Positions 36,860 through 48,800 of a stretch of DNA of 64,000 nt are shown here, in pieces. The stretch is from Taxillus chinensis (taxonomy: Eukaryota; Streptophyta; Magnoliopsida; Santalales; Loranthaceae): the NCBI GenBank assembly GCA_023512835.1, contig CM042085.1, positions 6,982,062 to 7,046,061 on the forward strand, in the 5' to 3' direction. The notes under the pieces were generated by a model. The model worked only from the letters and a program-made list of their open reading frames with translations, made no database searches and was not told where the DNA came from. Both the position numbers and the translations under genes were made by a program. Position 1 is the first letter of the stretch; each line of letters starts with the position of its first letter.

Positions 36860-37330
36860 TATTTTGTTGCATCTAGGGCACCAGCCGCCAGCCTGCCGCT
36901 TCACCCGCGAAATAGAACGAACGCATCCAGCCATCCGCGAAATAGAACGAAATCACGATCCGCAGTTCGCACCAGCTGCTCCCAATCCCAGCCTCCCACA
37001 CCGTACGCACTCCCGCCGGCACCGCGCAGGCCTGCCCTGCCCTGAACTCACCTTTCACTGTCCGACGCAGCGACGCCTAGTCGAACAACGATCCATCGCT
37101 GCGCGAGTCGACAGTCGATCCAGCGAATGACGACGATGATCTGTTGATCCGGCGAGCAGCGACGGCCGACGAGCCGACGGCGATCCACAGCCCCACTCCT
37201 CTTCTCCTCCAGTCTTCTCCGGTAGACGGCAGTTCAAAGTCCTCTTTTCCTTCACGCGACTTCACACAGTCACGGACTGTCAGGACTGAGGGACTCACGG
37301 CTTCTGTGCTCTGGCTTCACTCGACAGCAG
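36860..37330. other. GC-rich island, not assigned
   Basis: About 470 bp of clearly higher GC than the surroundings, with two copies of ccgcgaaatagaacgaa at 36905 and 36936. Open frames exist on both strands because of composition (for example 36864-37130 plus). No domain is recognised. It could be the GC-rich end of a DNA transposon or an unrecognised first exon. Confidence 0.35.
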
Positions 37331-38452
37331 TTTTTTTTTTTTTTTTGAAAGTTAATAGCAAATTGACAAAGCTTTGGCTACGAGATCAATATAATTTTTA
37401 CATTTGAAAATTGAATCGAATGGCATCTGTGCTATGGGATCACGGCTTTTGTATTGTTAGGTTTATAATTTGATTTTAAATTTGAGGAATCAAATCAAAT
37501 TATAATATTTAAAATCACGGCATTGGTTTAAATAATTTTAATTTGATGTTAATACTGAATTGAATTATGTATGAATCAATAAATATTTTTATTAACTTAA
37601 AGTTGATATTGGTAATATAAAAGAATAAGGCTATGACAATGACTTTAACTAACAGTCCGTGCAAAAGCAATAAGATCAAAATGCATGTGAATGTGGATGG
37701 TTTGTTGGTAATGATTTTTTAGGTAACTACATCAAATACGTTTATGTTTAATTATATATTTTATTATATTTATAATTTTTTTCTTCTTTCAAATTATTTA
37801 TGTTTTGGTAAATCATTGGGGTGTATTGACGCTGCCATAAAGTATACTGAACGCTGGAAAAAGCATAATCATTGGCGTGGCATAAACTTTGCCCAACTCT
37901 GCTACTCATAAATCCTCCCTCGTTTGCAAACGCTGCAATTTTTTTTCTTCTTTCTTTTTGGGGCCATGGGGCTCGCAAACTTTTCTTTTTTGGGTGTCAT
38001 GTTACATCTATTTGAGACTTGCTACTTCTTGTTACTGCATTGCATGGATGCTCCATCTAATTCTATTTCCTTTGTTTCATATGATATTTCTGTTTGGGCA
38101 TGTTTCTGCTCCTGGTTTAATGTCATCAACCGTGTTTTCTTTTTGTTTTAATAAATTCATACCATTCACTTCTTTTATTTTAAAAAAAATTGTTTTAAAA
38201 CGGGATTCAGGATCAAAGATTCCAAATAATCAAGAATCAAAAATTGAACTTCATGAAGGATGGGCTTCAATTCAACGCCCATGAAAATTAAAATATAAAG
38301 AAATAATTGAAACACTGACATAAGACCAGACCAAACGTAGTAAATAGCCGAAAGCACCCTACAGGGGAATCCGTTATTGTGTTATATGTGATGAGATGAA
38401 CTGTAACTGGGTCATCTTATTTCTCAACTCTAGGTTCTAGCTCTGTGCGGTA

Positions 38453-41137
38453 TTAGAACCCACCACTAGGAGAATCCGTGATGGTGCCCACCATGTTCAA
38501 CCCTGTGCAGGGTTGGTCAGCTGGTACCTGCAAACACACAACCAGAGAGCACCCCACAAGAGATCAATTTCCTGCAGTGATCCTGGGCATCAAAAAATGG
38601 CTCAATGGACAGGACTCATATTTCTTATGAACTCTTTGCTATTGTAAATTATTATGAATTTTTATGTTTCAGTCATACTAAAGCCCTTCCTTTGATCCAA
38701 ATATTGCTGCTATCATGGAGACGAGGCTTTTGAATTTACTCACAAAGTGGCCTGCATTGAGAATCCAAAAGAACCGTAGATTTTTGTAGGACTTGGTGTC
38801 CCCTGTTGTGACTTTGGGATCTCCACAGTGCAGAGGAGTTCTACGCTTTTCCAAGAAAGGAAGGAGCCCTTCCCAACTGTCAAAACGAAAGAGAAAGATA
38901 TTATATTAGAAAAAGTGATTTCATTACTATTATATCTTCAGAGAAGGAAGTGTGAGAAGCGGAAGCCATTTACTTCATCTTCCGAATCCATGCTTCAGTC
39001 CCCTTGGTTGCACAGATTAGATCAACCTACAGGAATGAACCAAACAAACGCATTTGAGATCCCATTTTTCAAGTGAAACAATAAAGGATACAAAAGGTGT
39101 TCCAGGTTGCTTTTATCTGGTTGAAAGGATTGTTACCTAAATGTTTTTGGGAAAAAAAACAAATACAGCCACAATACGTTACTGAGATTACCCAAGTTGA
39201 GGCTACCTGGTCACTTACCTCATTAATCCGTGGTTTCAAAAAATCACCTAAAAGCGCATCAAACACATCACCTCCCTGGCCTCCCCACCTGTGATCGCAA
39301 GAAATGGAAATAATGTTGTTGACTCTGGGTTTAACTATGAGACCATTCATTAGTTTTTGTTTTCTAGGGCAGCGGCAGATGACTCACATCACATTATTTG
39401 GGATAATCATGAGTTTCTTTCTAAAAACTTGGTTCATAAAGCCAGGAAGATCAAAAGTACCACCCGAACCATACGCTAGAGAGTTGAAGTAATTTGAGTA
39501 TCTCTTATTCATGTTTTGTGGCGATAGTGCAGCAGCTGTAGTGGCCACAGGGTCCAATCTTGAATCCAACATGAAGTTGTAAAAATCCTGAAAATTTTAG
39601 AAAGAGGAACATTTTAGTAAAATGATTATGTTGCAGATTATATCATTAGGTCATCAATGGAAATATATACCACATTATTGCTGCCCTTCATGAGCAAGTC
39701 TTGGAATTCACCCAATGAATTTGTTGCGTCAACAAACTGACTATTTTTTATTTGATACTTGATCTTCTGAACCATGCTATATTAAACAGGTTTGTTAGAT
39801 TCCCTGAAGACAATTCAATTCATTACATTTCACCTTAGTACATTTCTCTCAAAAAAAAATTCAACTGAAAACAATACTATTTTCAGCTCTTTGGTGCATT
39901 TGTTTTCCCTTTCGTGAGAGGGGAAGTGGAAACAAGGACCTCATAGATCGCCTCAGATCCATGTAATCAATCCGTGACAAATCTCTGAGAACGGGAGCCC
40001 ATATAGCCTGCAATTTTCAACCCAAAATCAGAAATAAAGTTTCATAATACACAGATAGAACTAGAAAGACACAATAACTAAAATTACAAATAAATATAAA
40101 ACAAAGAAGGAAAGAAATCAGAAAAGGTTAGAATTGAAACAGTTCAAGGCTTGGGGTACTCACAACATAATCTTCTGGGGAGATCCAACTGTCCCCTAAA
40201 GCAATTCCTACAAATGTGTATGCGTGATTGCGAGGAGTTCAGATTATGGAATTACCCATCTAATTCATCACAACCAATCAAAGCTTCATACATTCCCAGC
40301 AAATTTAAGACGGAGCCTTAAGGGCTTTGTATTAGAAAAGAGTAGTACCATTTGATCATTACCTTGTAATTTAAGCTTTAATTTGCCAGCTTCTATGGCT
40401 TTAAGCGCTGATAGTGCAAGCGTCACAGCATACTTTCCCCCATATGACTCTGCAACTACGTAGAGAGGACTCTTTTGGATATTCACATTCCCATTGAAGA
40501 GCTTCATTAACAATTTAGTGAGATCTGCTGCTGCCTCCTCGTCGGTTTTCACAAAAAGCTTATTGTCCTTCACATAGCTAAATCCAGTTCCAACTGGATT
40601 GTCCTACATTAGTGCCATATAAAAATTTAGAGGGAAACCAAACAGACATCCCGACAAATTGAATAATAAATCATTAAACCAGGATATTAGTAGAGTAGAA
40701 CTAGAAGGCTCTTTGTGCTCTATAGTCTATATAGTTGGTGGGTCACCACAAAAAGGAGATCTCCTTTACGCAACCAAGTTGAATTCCGGGGCTGTAATGA
40801 TCTGTCCAATGGTCCAACTTCTAGGAAATTGCCATAGGCAACTCCGGAAGATCCCTGATCAGTACTAATAACCATCAGTCCATCACCACCTAAATTCAAT
40901 TCCACGAAATAAAAGCCCGAGGACATTCATATCATAACATATTAATCAACTCACAATCGAAGTCTGCAACTGAAAAAACAAAACAACACCCATGACCAAA
41001 ACAAAATAATAACTGATTGTTTTGAATGTTAGTGATACTCACAGGACCACCCTGCAACCAGAGAATTATGGGCCAGAGACGGGAGGCATGCTCAATTCTG
41101 TACGGACTTCTGTACAGCCACCAGAACATGAAGGCGT
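38453..41137 (-). pseudogene. Serine carboxypeptidase-like, SCPL51 type, gene A (5'-truncated)
   Basis: Exons are numbered after gene B, high to low: e2 41137-41043, e3 40854-40747, e4 40603-40363, e5 40207-40164, e6 40007-39940, e7 39776-39671, e8 39587-39388, e9 39288-39219, degenerate e10 about 39218-39165, e11 39027-38975, e12 38876-38744 and e13 38527-38453. All except e10 keep phase. The oxyanion block (LWLQGGP), nucleophile block (VVAESYGGKYAV), Asp block (VDLICATKGTEAW) and His block (WILNAGHFV) are present. Exon 8 retains an internal segment (200 nt against 125 nt) that gene B lacks. Two faults: no signal-peptide exon was recognised in the 1.78 kb up to gene B, and e10 follows e9 without a usable intron and reads VSDQVASTWVISVTYCGC where gene B has VDKLLNIGVNITVYTGQ. 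Exon 1 could still lie unrecognised upstream, in which case the gene could be live. Confidence 0.7.
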
Positions 41138-42919
41138 CTATGATCCAAAGTTGAAGAACCCATCAGAACACTTGCAATGAAAATGTGGTAAGGTTACAAA
41201 ACATATGTTAAATCATTTGGTAAAAACATAAGTAATTTTAAGGCTATTTTTAAAAATTACTTTATCAAAAAATAGTTTTTGAAGTAAACCTTAAATAGTT
41301 GTTTGCTATTTTCGATTTGAAGTAAACCTTTTTAAACCCTAAATAATTTTAAATTTGAAGTAAACCTTAAATAATTCATTTTAAAATCATAATTTACATC
41401 AATTTATCAAGCATAAGGATAAATTTAAAACTTATCTTTTAAAACCCTCACATCAAAAGGTTTTATTTATAATCACTTGCTTTTAAATTTTAAAGTACTT
41501 TAAAAATTATAATTTATTAAATATTCAATTACTTATTTTCATAGTAGATTTTTTTTTCCAGTACACCAGAAAATAATTTCTTTTAAAAGTACGCCATTAA
41601 CAAACTAGCCGTTAACAAACTAGGCCAATATTTTTCTCAAATTATAAATGTATGTGAATGTTTTAATTTTAGTGGTAAATTATAATTTATTTTATATTAT
41701 TAAGTTCTATAATTTGAAATAAAAAAATTTCCTCCTTTGTTTGTTGTGTACACTTACAGCAAGATTTAGATAATACTATTATTTCATTTATATGGCTAAT
41801 AATGAAATTCAAAATAATATTTTTTAAATTTTGGTATGGGTGTTCGAATATATCAGATAAATTGAGTCGACTCAAATTGTATAAACAAAAAATATAAGTT
41901 TTTAAAATTAGTTTGATTTATTTGATTTAAAATTTAAAAAAATTAATATATTATGGTTAGTTTATATTTTAATCGATTCAAGAACTGAACCGATAAAATA
42001 TAATGTAATAAATATTCAAAGAATTATTAGTGCCTTTTTTCTACCTAGGTCGCAGATGTAGTCACTATCATCATGAATTTAGATTGATCTTCTCTAAAAT
42101 TACAGTAGAAAATCAACATTAATACGTCAATACAAATTTTAGTTGACAAATCGGAGGAACAGATTGTCAATTGTTGATTTGATTTCTATTTACATAATAT
42201 CGAATCAAGACACTATAAAACTGTTCATTTGTCATTTGTCACTTTAGTAATGGTAAAAAAATTAATTAATCAAATTGAGAACTAATGTTTTTTCTTTTTA
42301 CTTTTTACTTTTGTGGATCAGTTTTTACTTTTTAATTTTTTAAACTGAAAGTTTTCAATTTAGTTTTAAAATATTATACAAATCCATCAAACTAAACAAT
42401 TCACGCCCCGATATATATATTAAGTAAATAATAAAAATTTTAAAATATAAAATTAACAAAACGCTCTTAAAGTCAGAAAATTTTCTATTAGTAATTTTAA
42501 ATTTATTTTGTAAGAGTAGAATTTGATGAAATATTTAATTAAATGAAAAGATAGTAGTTAAGAATTTTCTAATATTTCAATAGATTTAAATGATTAATAG
42601 GTAATTTGAGTTAGCCCTGTTGTGGCCATTACATTCCAGTCCCGCTGGATCGAACTAGAGTTTGGCTTTACCCCGCAATGTACAGATCCCCGATCATAGG
42701 GGCGTCTCTAGGTTTTTGACAAAATATGGAAAAGAAGAAGAAAATAATAGTATAGCTGTTTTCTATTATATATCAAGAAGGATTACAATATAGTAGAGGG
42801 TCCAAGAAAATAAAAGGAAAGTGAATATAAGTTACTTATTATTGACCCATCAATCATGCATGCTCCTTCTTCGTTATCTCATTGATGTAAACCGTCGTCG
42901 CCTCGGTTTTGCATGGAGT
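41138..42919. other. AT-rich spacer between carboxypeptidase genes A and B
   Basis: Searched on the minus strand for an exon ending in GYVEVRP-like text; none was found. No other gene is seen. Confidence 0.5.
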
Positions 42920-45813
42920 CTAATGAGAGAAGGCACTAGGAGACTGCGTAACGGCTCTTACCATATTCAATGCAGTGCAGGGCTGGTTAACAGCCACCTG
43001 CACATGTCCACACCCATAAGTTTCAATTTACTACTCACCTGTCACCCAAACAAAACATAGCCAGCCTTTTTAATTTTTTTTTTTATAGAGATAAAGGTTA
43101 TAATTAACTACGTTCAGGGGTGACCAAAAAAAATAAAATAGAATAAGGACTAAGAAAGATTATAACCTATAGGCTTATACAAAAAATTAGAGAGATCCAT
43201 CTACTTTAAATAAATCTTTAAAAAATGGATTAGCTATATTATTTATTGAACAATATTTGTTAGAAAATGTTAAATATTCAAGTTTAATTAGTAATTTTTG
43301 ACCACCCAAGCCTCGCAATTTATACGAAGAACACAACTTCTTGGTATAAGTACAACCACTGAAGGCTAGCTGAGATAAAAGTGAATTATAGCTAGCCTAT
43401 TGGAAAACAAAATATTTGAGGGCCCGGAAATAGAGTGAAAGCAACAAATAGTTGTGAGCTTTCATAAACAAACAACAACAACAAAAAATCACTGTTTTAA
43501 TTTGGCCACCCTTCCAGTTTTAGAAAACCGTAAGTTATCCTATATAGTGCATATATCGTTTCTATTTGACGAAAAATAAGATAATTTATGTGTGTATGTA
43601 TAGCATTTTAACAAAAATCCTACTTAACAGAGTGGTCGATATTAATATTTTAAAAGTTATTAAGTGTGCCTTGGTTTTCACTCGAAATCATGGTTTTGTG
43701 TACATGATTTGAGGTTTTTTTTTTTTCTAAAATCATGTTTTAAACTGTAAAACTTTGTTTTGCAAATTCAGGGAAAGTATACATTTTGTCAAAACATGAT
43801 TTTGATTATTTCAAAATAAAAAAAACCATAATTTTTAGTCACGGAAACCATCAAACCAAACACGCATAAAATAAAACTTAATTTTAAGCATAAAACATAA
43901 TTTTATAAAATTTAATTTCAAATCATATTCTGATCCCCATCCAAGCACGGTTTTGTGTGTTTATTTTATTTTATTTTATTTTTTTCAAACCTATATTTCA
44001 AGTTGCAAATTTATTTTGCAAATGCATAACCAGCTGCGTTTTGTTAAATTATAGTTTTGGGTATTTAAATTTATACCTTAAACAAAAATTAATCTTATAA
44101 AATATAATTTTATAAAATTAAATTTTAATTTGTCAATCAATAATGATGAGACATGTGATAAAACTAGTGAGGCACATGATTTATGGTGATAGGATATATC
44201 ATATATGGCACATATAATCAAATAATAAATTTATATATGTGGTGTAACAGTCGCGCAATCCTGGCTCACATGTTGTTGTCTTGTTGCACAACAATTGCAT
44301 ATATTTGCATGCACCATGTCAGCCACGATTGCTATTGCGCCGAGGTTCCACCCTCGGCCTAGCGACGGTTAAATTTAAATACGGGGGATGATGATAGTGA
44401 TTAGTGACTGACAAAATGTCCGGCATTGAGGAACCAATAGAGTTGCAGGTTTTTGTAGGACTTGACGAAGCCGGTCGTCACGTTGCTATTCCGCCCACAG
44501 TAAAGAGGAGATCTTTCTTTCTCCAAAAAAGCTTCCAGCCCTTCCCAACTGGCCTCAAATCAAATTGAATCAAACCAAGAGGAAGCAATTTAATCAATTT
44601 TGGAAATATAAATAATTAAATATGCATATATATACGTTGAAAAATAAATAAAATATAATATAGGTAATTAGAGGAGAGAAAGATAGAGACCTCAGCTTCT
44701 TAATCCATGCTTCAGTGCCCTTGGTGGAACAGATAAGATCGACCTGAAAAATTAAAATTATTTAGACACTCATCAACATCATACTAACGTTACGTTGACC
44801 TGATTCAAGCACTTACACTAGCTAATTTAGGGGAGTTGAGATGAAGAACTTTTTTTTTTCTATCAGATATATATATAGGCTAGGGCCTCACACAGGAATT
44901 AATGTTTTCTGTTTTTTTATTTCTTTGCTTGATTATCAGAGGCCTAATCCTATTTAAGAATTAATGTTTTGAACTTTGTATAAATTACATTTTATGTGCA
45001 TAGAAATATTATTTAATTAGGAGAAATTCATCTTACTTGCCCAGTGTACACTGTGATGTTGACTCCTATATTTAAGAGCTTATCAACCTGCCACAAACAT
45101 GTACAATTGTACAAATTAATTCAAAGGATTCCCCCACATCGAAATACATGACATAAAAGATTTAAATAAATAAAAAAACATCTTAAAATGCCGAATCCTA
45201 TGATCACCGAGAAAAAAAAAATACATTTTTAAAAACCTAGATATAATTTTCTGCTACCTCTTTGATCACTGGTTTCATAATATCCCCTAAGAATGCACGA
45301 AATACCAAACTGGTTTGTCCCCGCCAACTGCAAATATTAATAATGAGAAGAAGAAGAAGAAGAAGAAGAAGAAGAAGAAGAAGATAAGCTCTTAATAAAG
45401 ATAGGAGTCAACATCATTTACTTTAGAAAATTGTTATGTTTATCTACTTACGATTATATATTTATATTGCTAAAATATTTCGAGAAAAATGAATTAATAA
45501 TTTGGCTATGATACCTACAATTAGGCTTATACGGAATTACGACTAAGATGTAACCATATTCATGACTTTACCGAAAGCTGTGTGTGAAGTTTCACCTAAA
45601 ATGAAAGCAGCAATGCTATGGTTTCACAGTTTGGGTGAGATGATTGATGGGACGACTTGCGACTCAGACGAAGCGACGGGGGGGGAGGTGTGGTCGCACA
45701 TGGTCGTGGTAGTGGATCAGCACCGACGTCCATCCTTGAGTCTGCGACATCTCTCCGGACACCATTAACACCATCACGACTCGCTGCATCTCTCTCTCGA
45801 TACCCCCTCCCGT

Positions 45814-45846
<33 letters not shown>

Positions 45847-48800
45847 GATGGTGTCAATTAAGGTAGTGGAGATCAGCACCGATCTCCTGCGATCCTTCCA
45901 TCGGTGGCGTCATGGAGGGGCAGGCGATCTCGAGCGATCTGTCGATCGGCAGCAGCATGGAAGCCTTACTCTTCTTGGGGCAGTGTGCATCACGGGCAGT
46001 GGTATGGAGAAATGGGAGAGCAAGAAGAAATAAAAATTTTTATTTAATAAATTTTAATAATTATAAAAATATTTTAATAATTATCTTAATATTTTATCTT
46101 GATTGTTATTGTATAACAATCGTAGAAAAAGTAATAAAAAATTTTATTTCATTTCTTTCATGATTCTGTTCAGATTAATTTTATTTTTGCATACTACGAG
46201 TTTGAGAGAGAGTTTGTGACTATGACTCTTTAAATCTATGAAATTCATCATAAAACTTACCTCTCACTTTTTTTTTGGCTTTTTAGAGAGAGTTTGAGAG
46301 TTGACGGGGGTGCTAGCAAACAAATGGAAGACTTTATTTTTAAGCATTCTTGAGGTAGAGAATTATGTCCTTCTGGTTTATCTTTGATCCAAAAACACCA
46401 CAAATTAGTCTTTAAATCTTAAGGACGTTAAAACATATATTAAAAGAGTAACTTTATCTCTTTTTGCCATCACTAAATGAGGTGCTAGCATGCGTGTGCA
46501 TTGTGTGTGTGTGTCTCACGTTTGATAGTCCTTGAGGGTTAAACTGGGGTTGATAAACATGTGTTGAGACTGGATGGTTTGGAGTGGAAAACAAGATGAA
46601 TCAAGAAGGTATGAATTGGATATTAGAGAAAAAGAGTTAAAAGAGAGGGCACGTCGTGACGCCCGTGCCCATACCAGGCCGTGGCACTCGTGCCTGTGGC
46701 AGGCACGGGATGAGCCCGTAGCGGGCGCTACGGGTAATTGCTTGGTGCTATTGGCAAGTGTGGCACGGGCAAGTGTGGCACGGGCAAGTGTGTCGCGGGC
46801 TTGTGCGTTCAGCACGGGCAGGTCTCTCATTCGACCTTTGCCTTGTGCGGTAATTGTGATACTTGTGGTTTTGAGGATTTTGTGGGCTATTAATAAGTTT
46901 GGAATTTGACTATAAAAGTGTTTAAGAGACCTTAGTGGCTAAAACGGGACTTGTGATGTATTTTGAGTAATAATTATGTTGAGTTATTGATATGACTTAT
47001 GTGTTATTTGTGAGCCAAGATTAGGAATTTTAAATGGGCTTTTGATCTTTTGGCTATGTAAGTTCGCTCATGTTTTTTGATAGACTGAGCTTGTAAAATC
47101 TAACTCATTTATATGCGAATTAGAAGTGAGTTGTGGGCTCAAGGGAGGCAAGTTCACAAGCTAGTAGGCCGGCCCGCATGTTGTTTTTTTAATTTTTTTA
47201 AAAAAATATAAATTTTTGGATTTAATTTATTAAAGATTCGTATAATGTAATCATATTTTGTAAGTTTAGTTACCTTCATAGTTATGCGAAAATTATATTT
47301 GACCTAAAGGAACAAAAATCGGTAAAATTTTAAGAGAAGTAATATATTAAAGTAAAAAATATTATATATATATATATATAATTAAGTAAGTCAGCCAGTG
47401 AGCTGATCCACTTCGCATGTGGGCTGTGTTGAGCCTAGACGAACAGTAAAGATATTGAATTATGTAATTTAAATTGTGTTGTGAACTTTCTTTTCACATT
47501 GAGATTGTGTTTGTGATGATTTTGTAAATGTGTGATAATTGTTGCAAATATCATAAACTTAGATAAAGATATATGATTGAGGTATATTGTTTTTTGATTG
47601 TTCATGTGAAATAGGATTACTAGGCATGATATGTTTGTTAATGTGTTGTGACTAATAAGATTACTGAGCCTTTGTGTAACGTGATATCCTGCCTCAACTA
47701 GAAGAACTTTTAGGCCTTTGAATAATGGATGGTAGCTAGGACTATTATGCTTTAAAATATGACTAAAAAAAATTAATGTGTCCATATGTGTTAGCCAGAG
47801 AGACTGTTTATAAGCCCCCTATGCTTTAACAGTGGTAGGTTAAATCTACATTCATTTCTATATGAGTTTATACCCGGGCGATGAATATGTGCTTGTGATT
47901 ATATTGTTGCATTGTTCACTACAATTGCACATTTCGTGCCAGCAAAGGAAAGCCAAGACAAGTGAGAGTTTTAAGAGAAATTAAAACAATGCCGTTTTAG
48001 TGGGTTAAACATATAATAATTTATTGAGTCTTCCAATAGAAAAATAATTGCTCGAATATTAATGCTTACTATAATACTATCTAATAGAAAAATAACCCAT
48101 AAAATAATGGGGACTCCAGCCCCATCCCACCACTGCAACAACAGTACGTACCTTACATTTTGAGGGATAATACCCAGCTTCTTTCTAACGACATTATTCA
48201 TAAAGGTATTAATATCAACGTCACCACCAGCTGCGAGTTCATTGGTACTTGAATCGAGAAGAAAGTTGTAGAAACTCTGCAAGGAACTCTTAATTAAATT
48301 ACTTATTTATCCTACTATAGCTATACTTCTTATCAATATAGTTTTATCAACGAACACAAATGAATATTCTAACACTAGCATATATATTCATGTAAGCTTT
48401 ATTTATTTTTGCCAATATCAGAATAATATTAGTGAATAATTGTTTTTATTTTTGTGAAGAATTGTTAATGAACCTATTCCGAAAATATTAATCATAAACA
48501 TTATCTATTTCATTGAGTTTTACAGTGATACGTACACCCGAAAATGAAGGCCAGGACACTAATTACACTACAGTGACTCCGGAAGTATTAATTATTCATG
48601 TAACCAGTCCCCCCTTTTAAAATTTTTCTATCATTTCTCTTTAATGAAAATCTACGATTGTGGGTTTGTGCATGCATTGGCAATTTGGCATAGATAGACA
48701 GACATTGTGGGTTTTTTTGCATTCGTAATGATGAAGACATACCACATTATTACTGCTAGCGGTTATCTCCGTTTCAAGTTCACCCCATGAGCGTGTTGCG

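Larger units (their letters stand above)
35955..38452. other. Intergenic between VPS41 and carboxypeptidase gene A
   Basis: Holds the VPS41 promoter side, a SINE-like retroposon (36455-36754) and a GC-rich island (36860-37330). From 37331 to 38452 the DNA is AT-rich and no gene is recognised. Confidence 0.5.
45328..48151. other. Intron 8 of gene B, filled with repeat-derived DNA
   Basis: It contains a (GAA)n tract, a GC-rich patch with (CT)n (45560-46030), a short tandem region of ggcacgggcaagtgt units (46750-46810) and text at 46450-47960 that resembles decayed Gypsy LTR sequence. No intact element is seen. The left breakpoint of the 8.1-kb duplication (47724) lies inside this repeat-like DNA. 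Confidence 0.5.

Noticed and set aside
46516..46909. Open frames on both strands with ARATLARATLA-type text
   Set aside because: Produced by the 15-bp GC-rich tandem repeat inside gene B intron 8.
47971..48282. 103-codon minus frame (and its copy at 55913-56374)
   Set aside because: Only the first 41 codons are real (exon 8 of genes B and C); the rest is intron read-through past the GTACGT donor.
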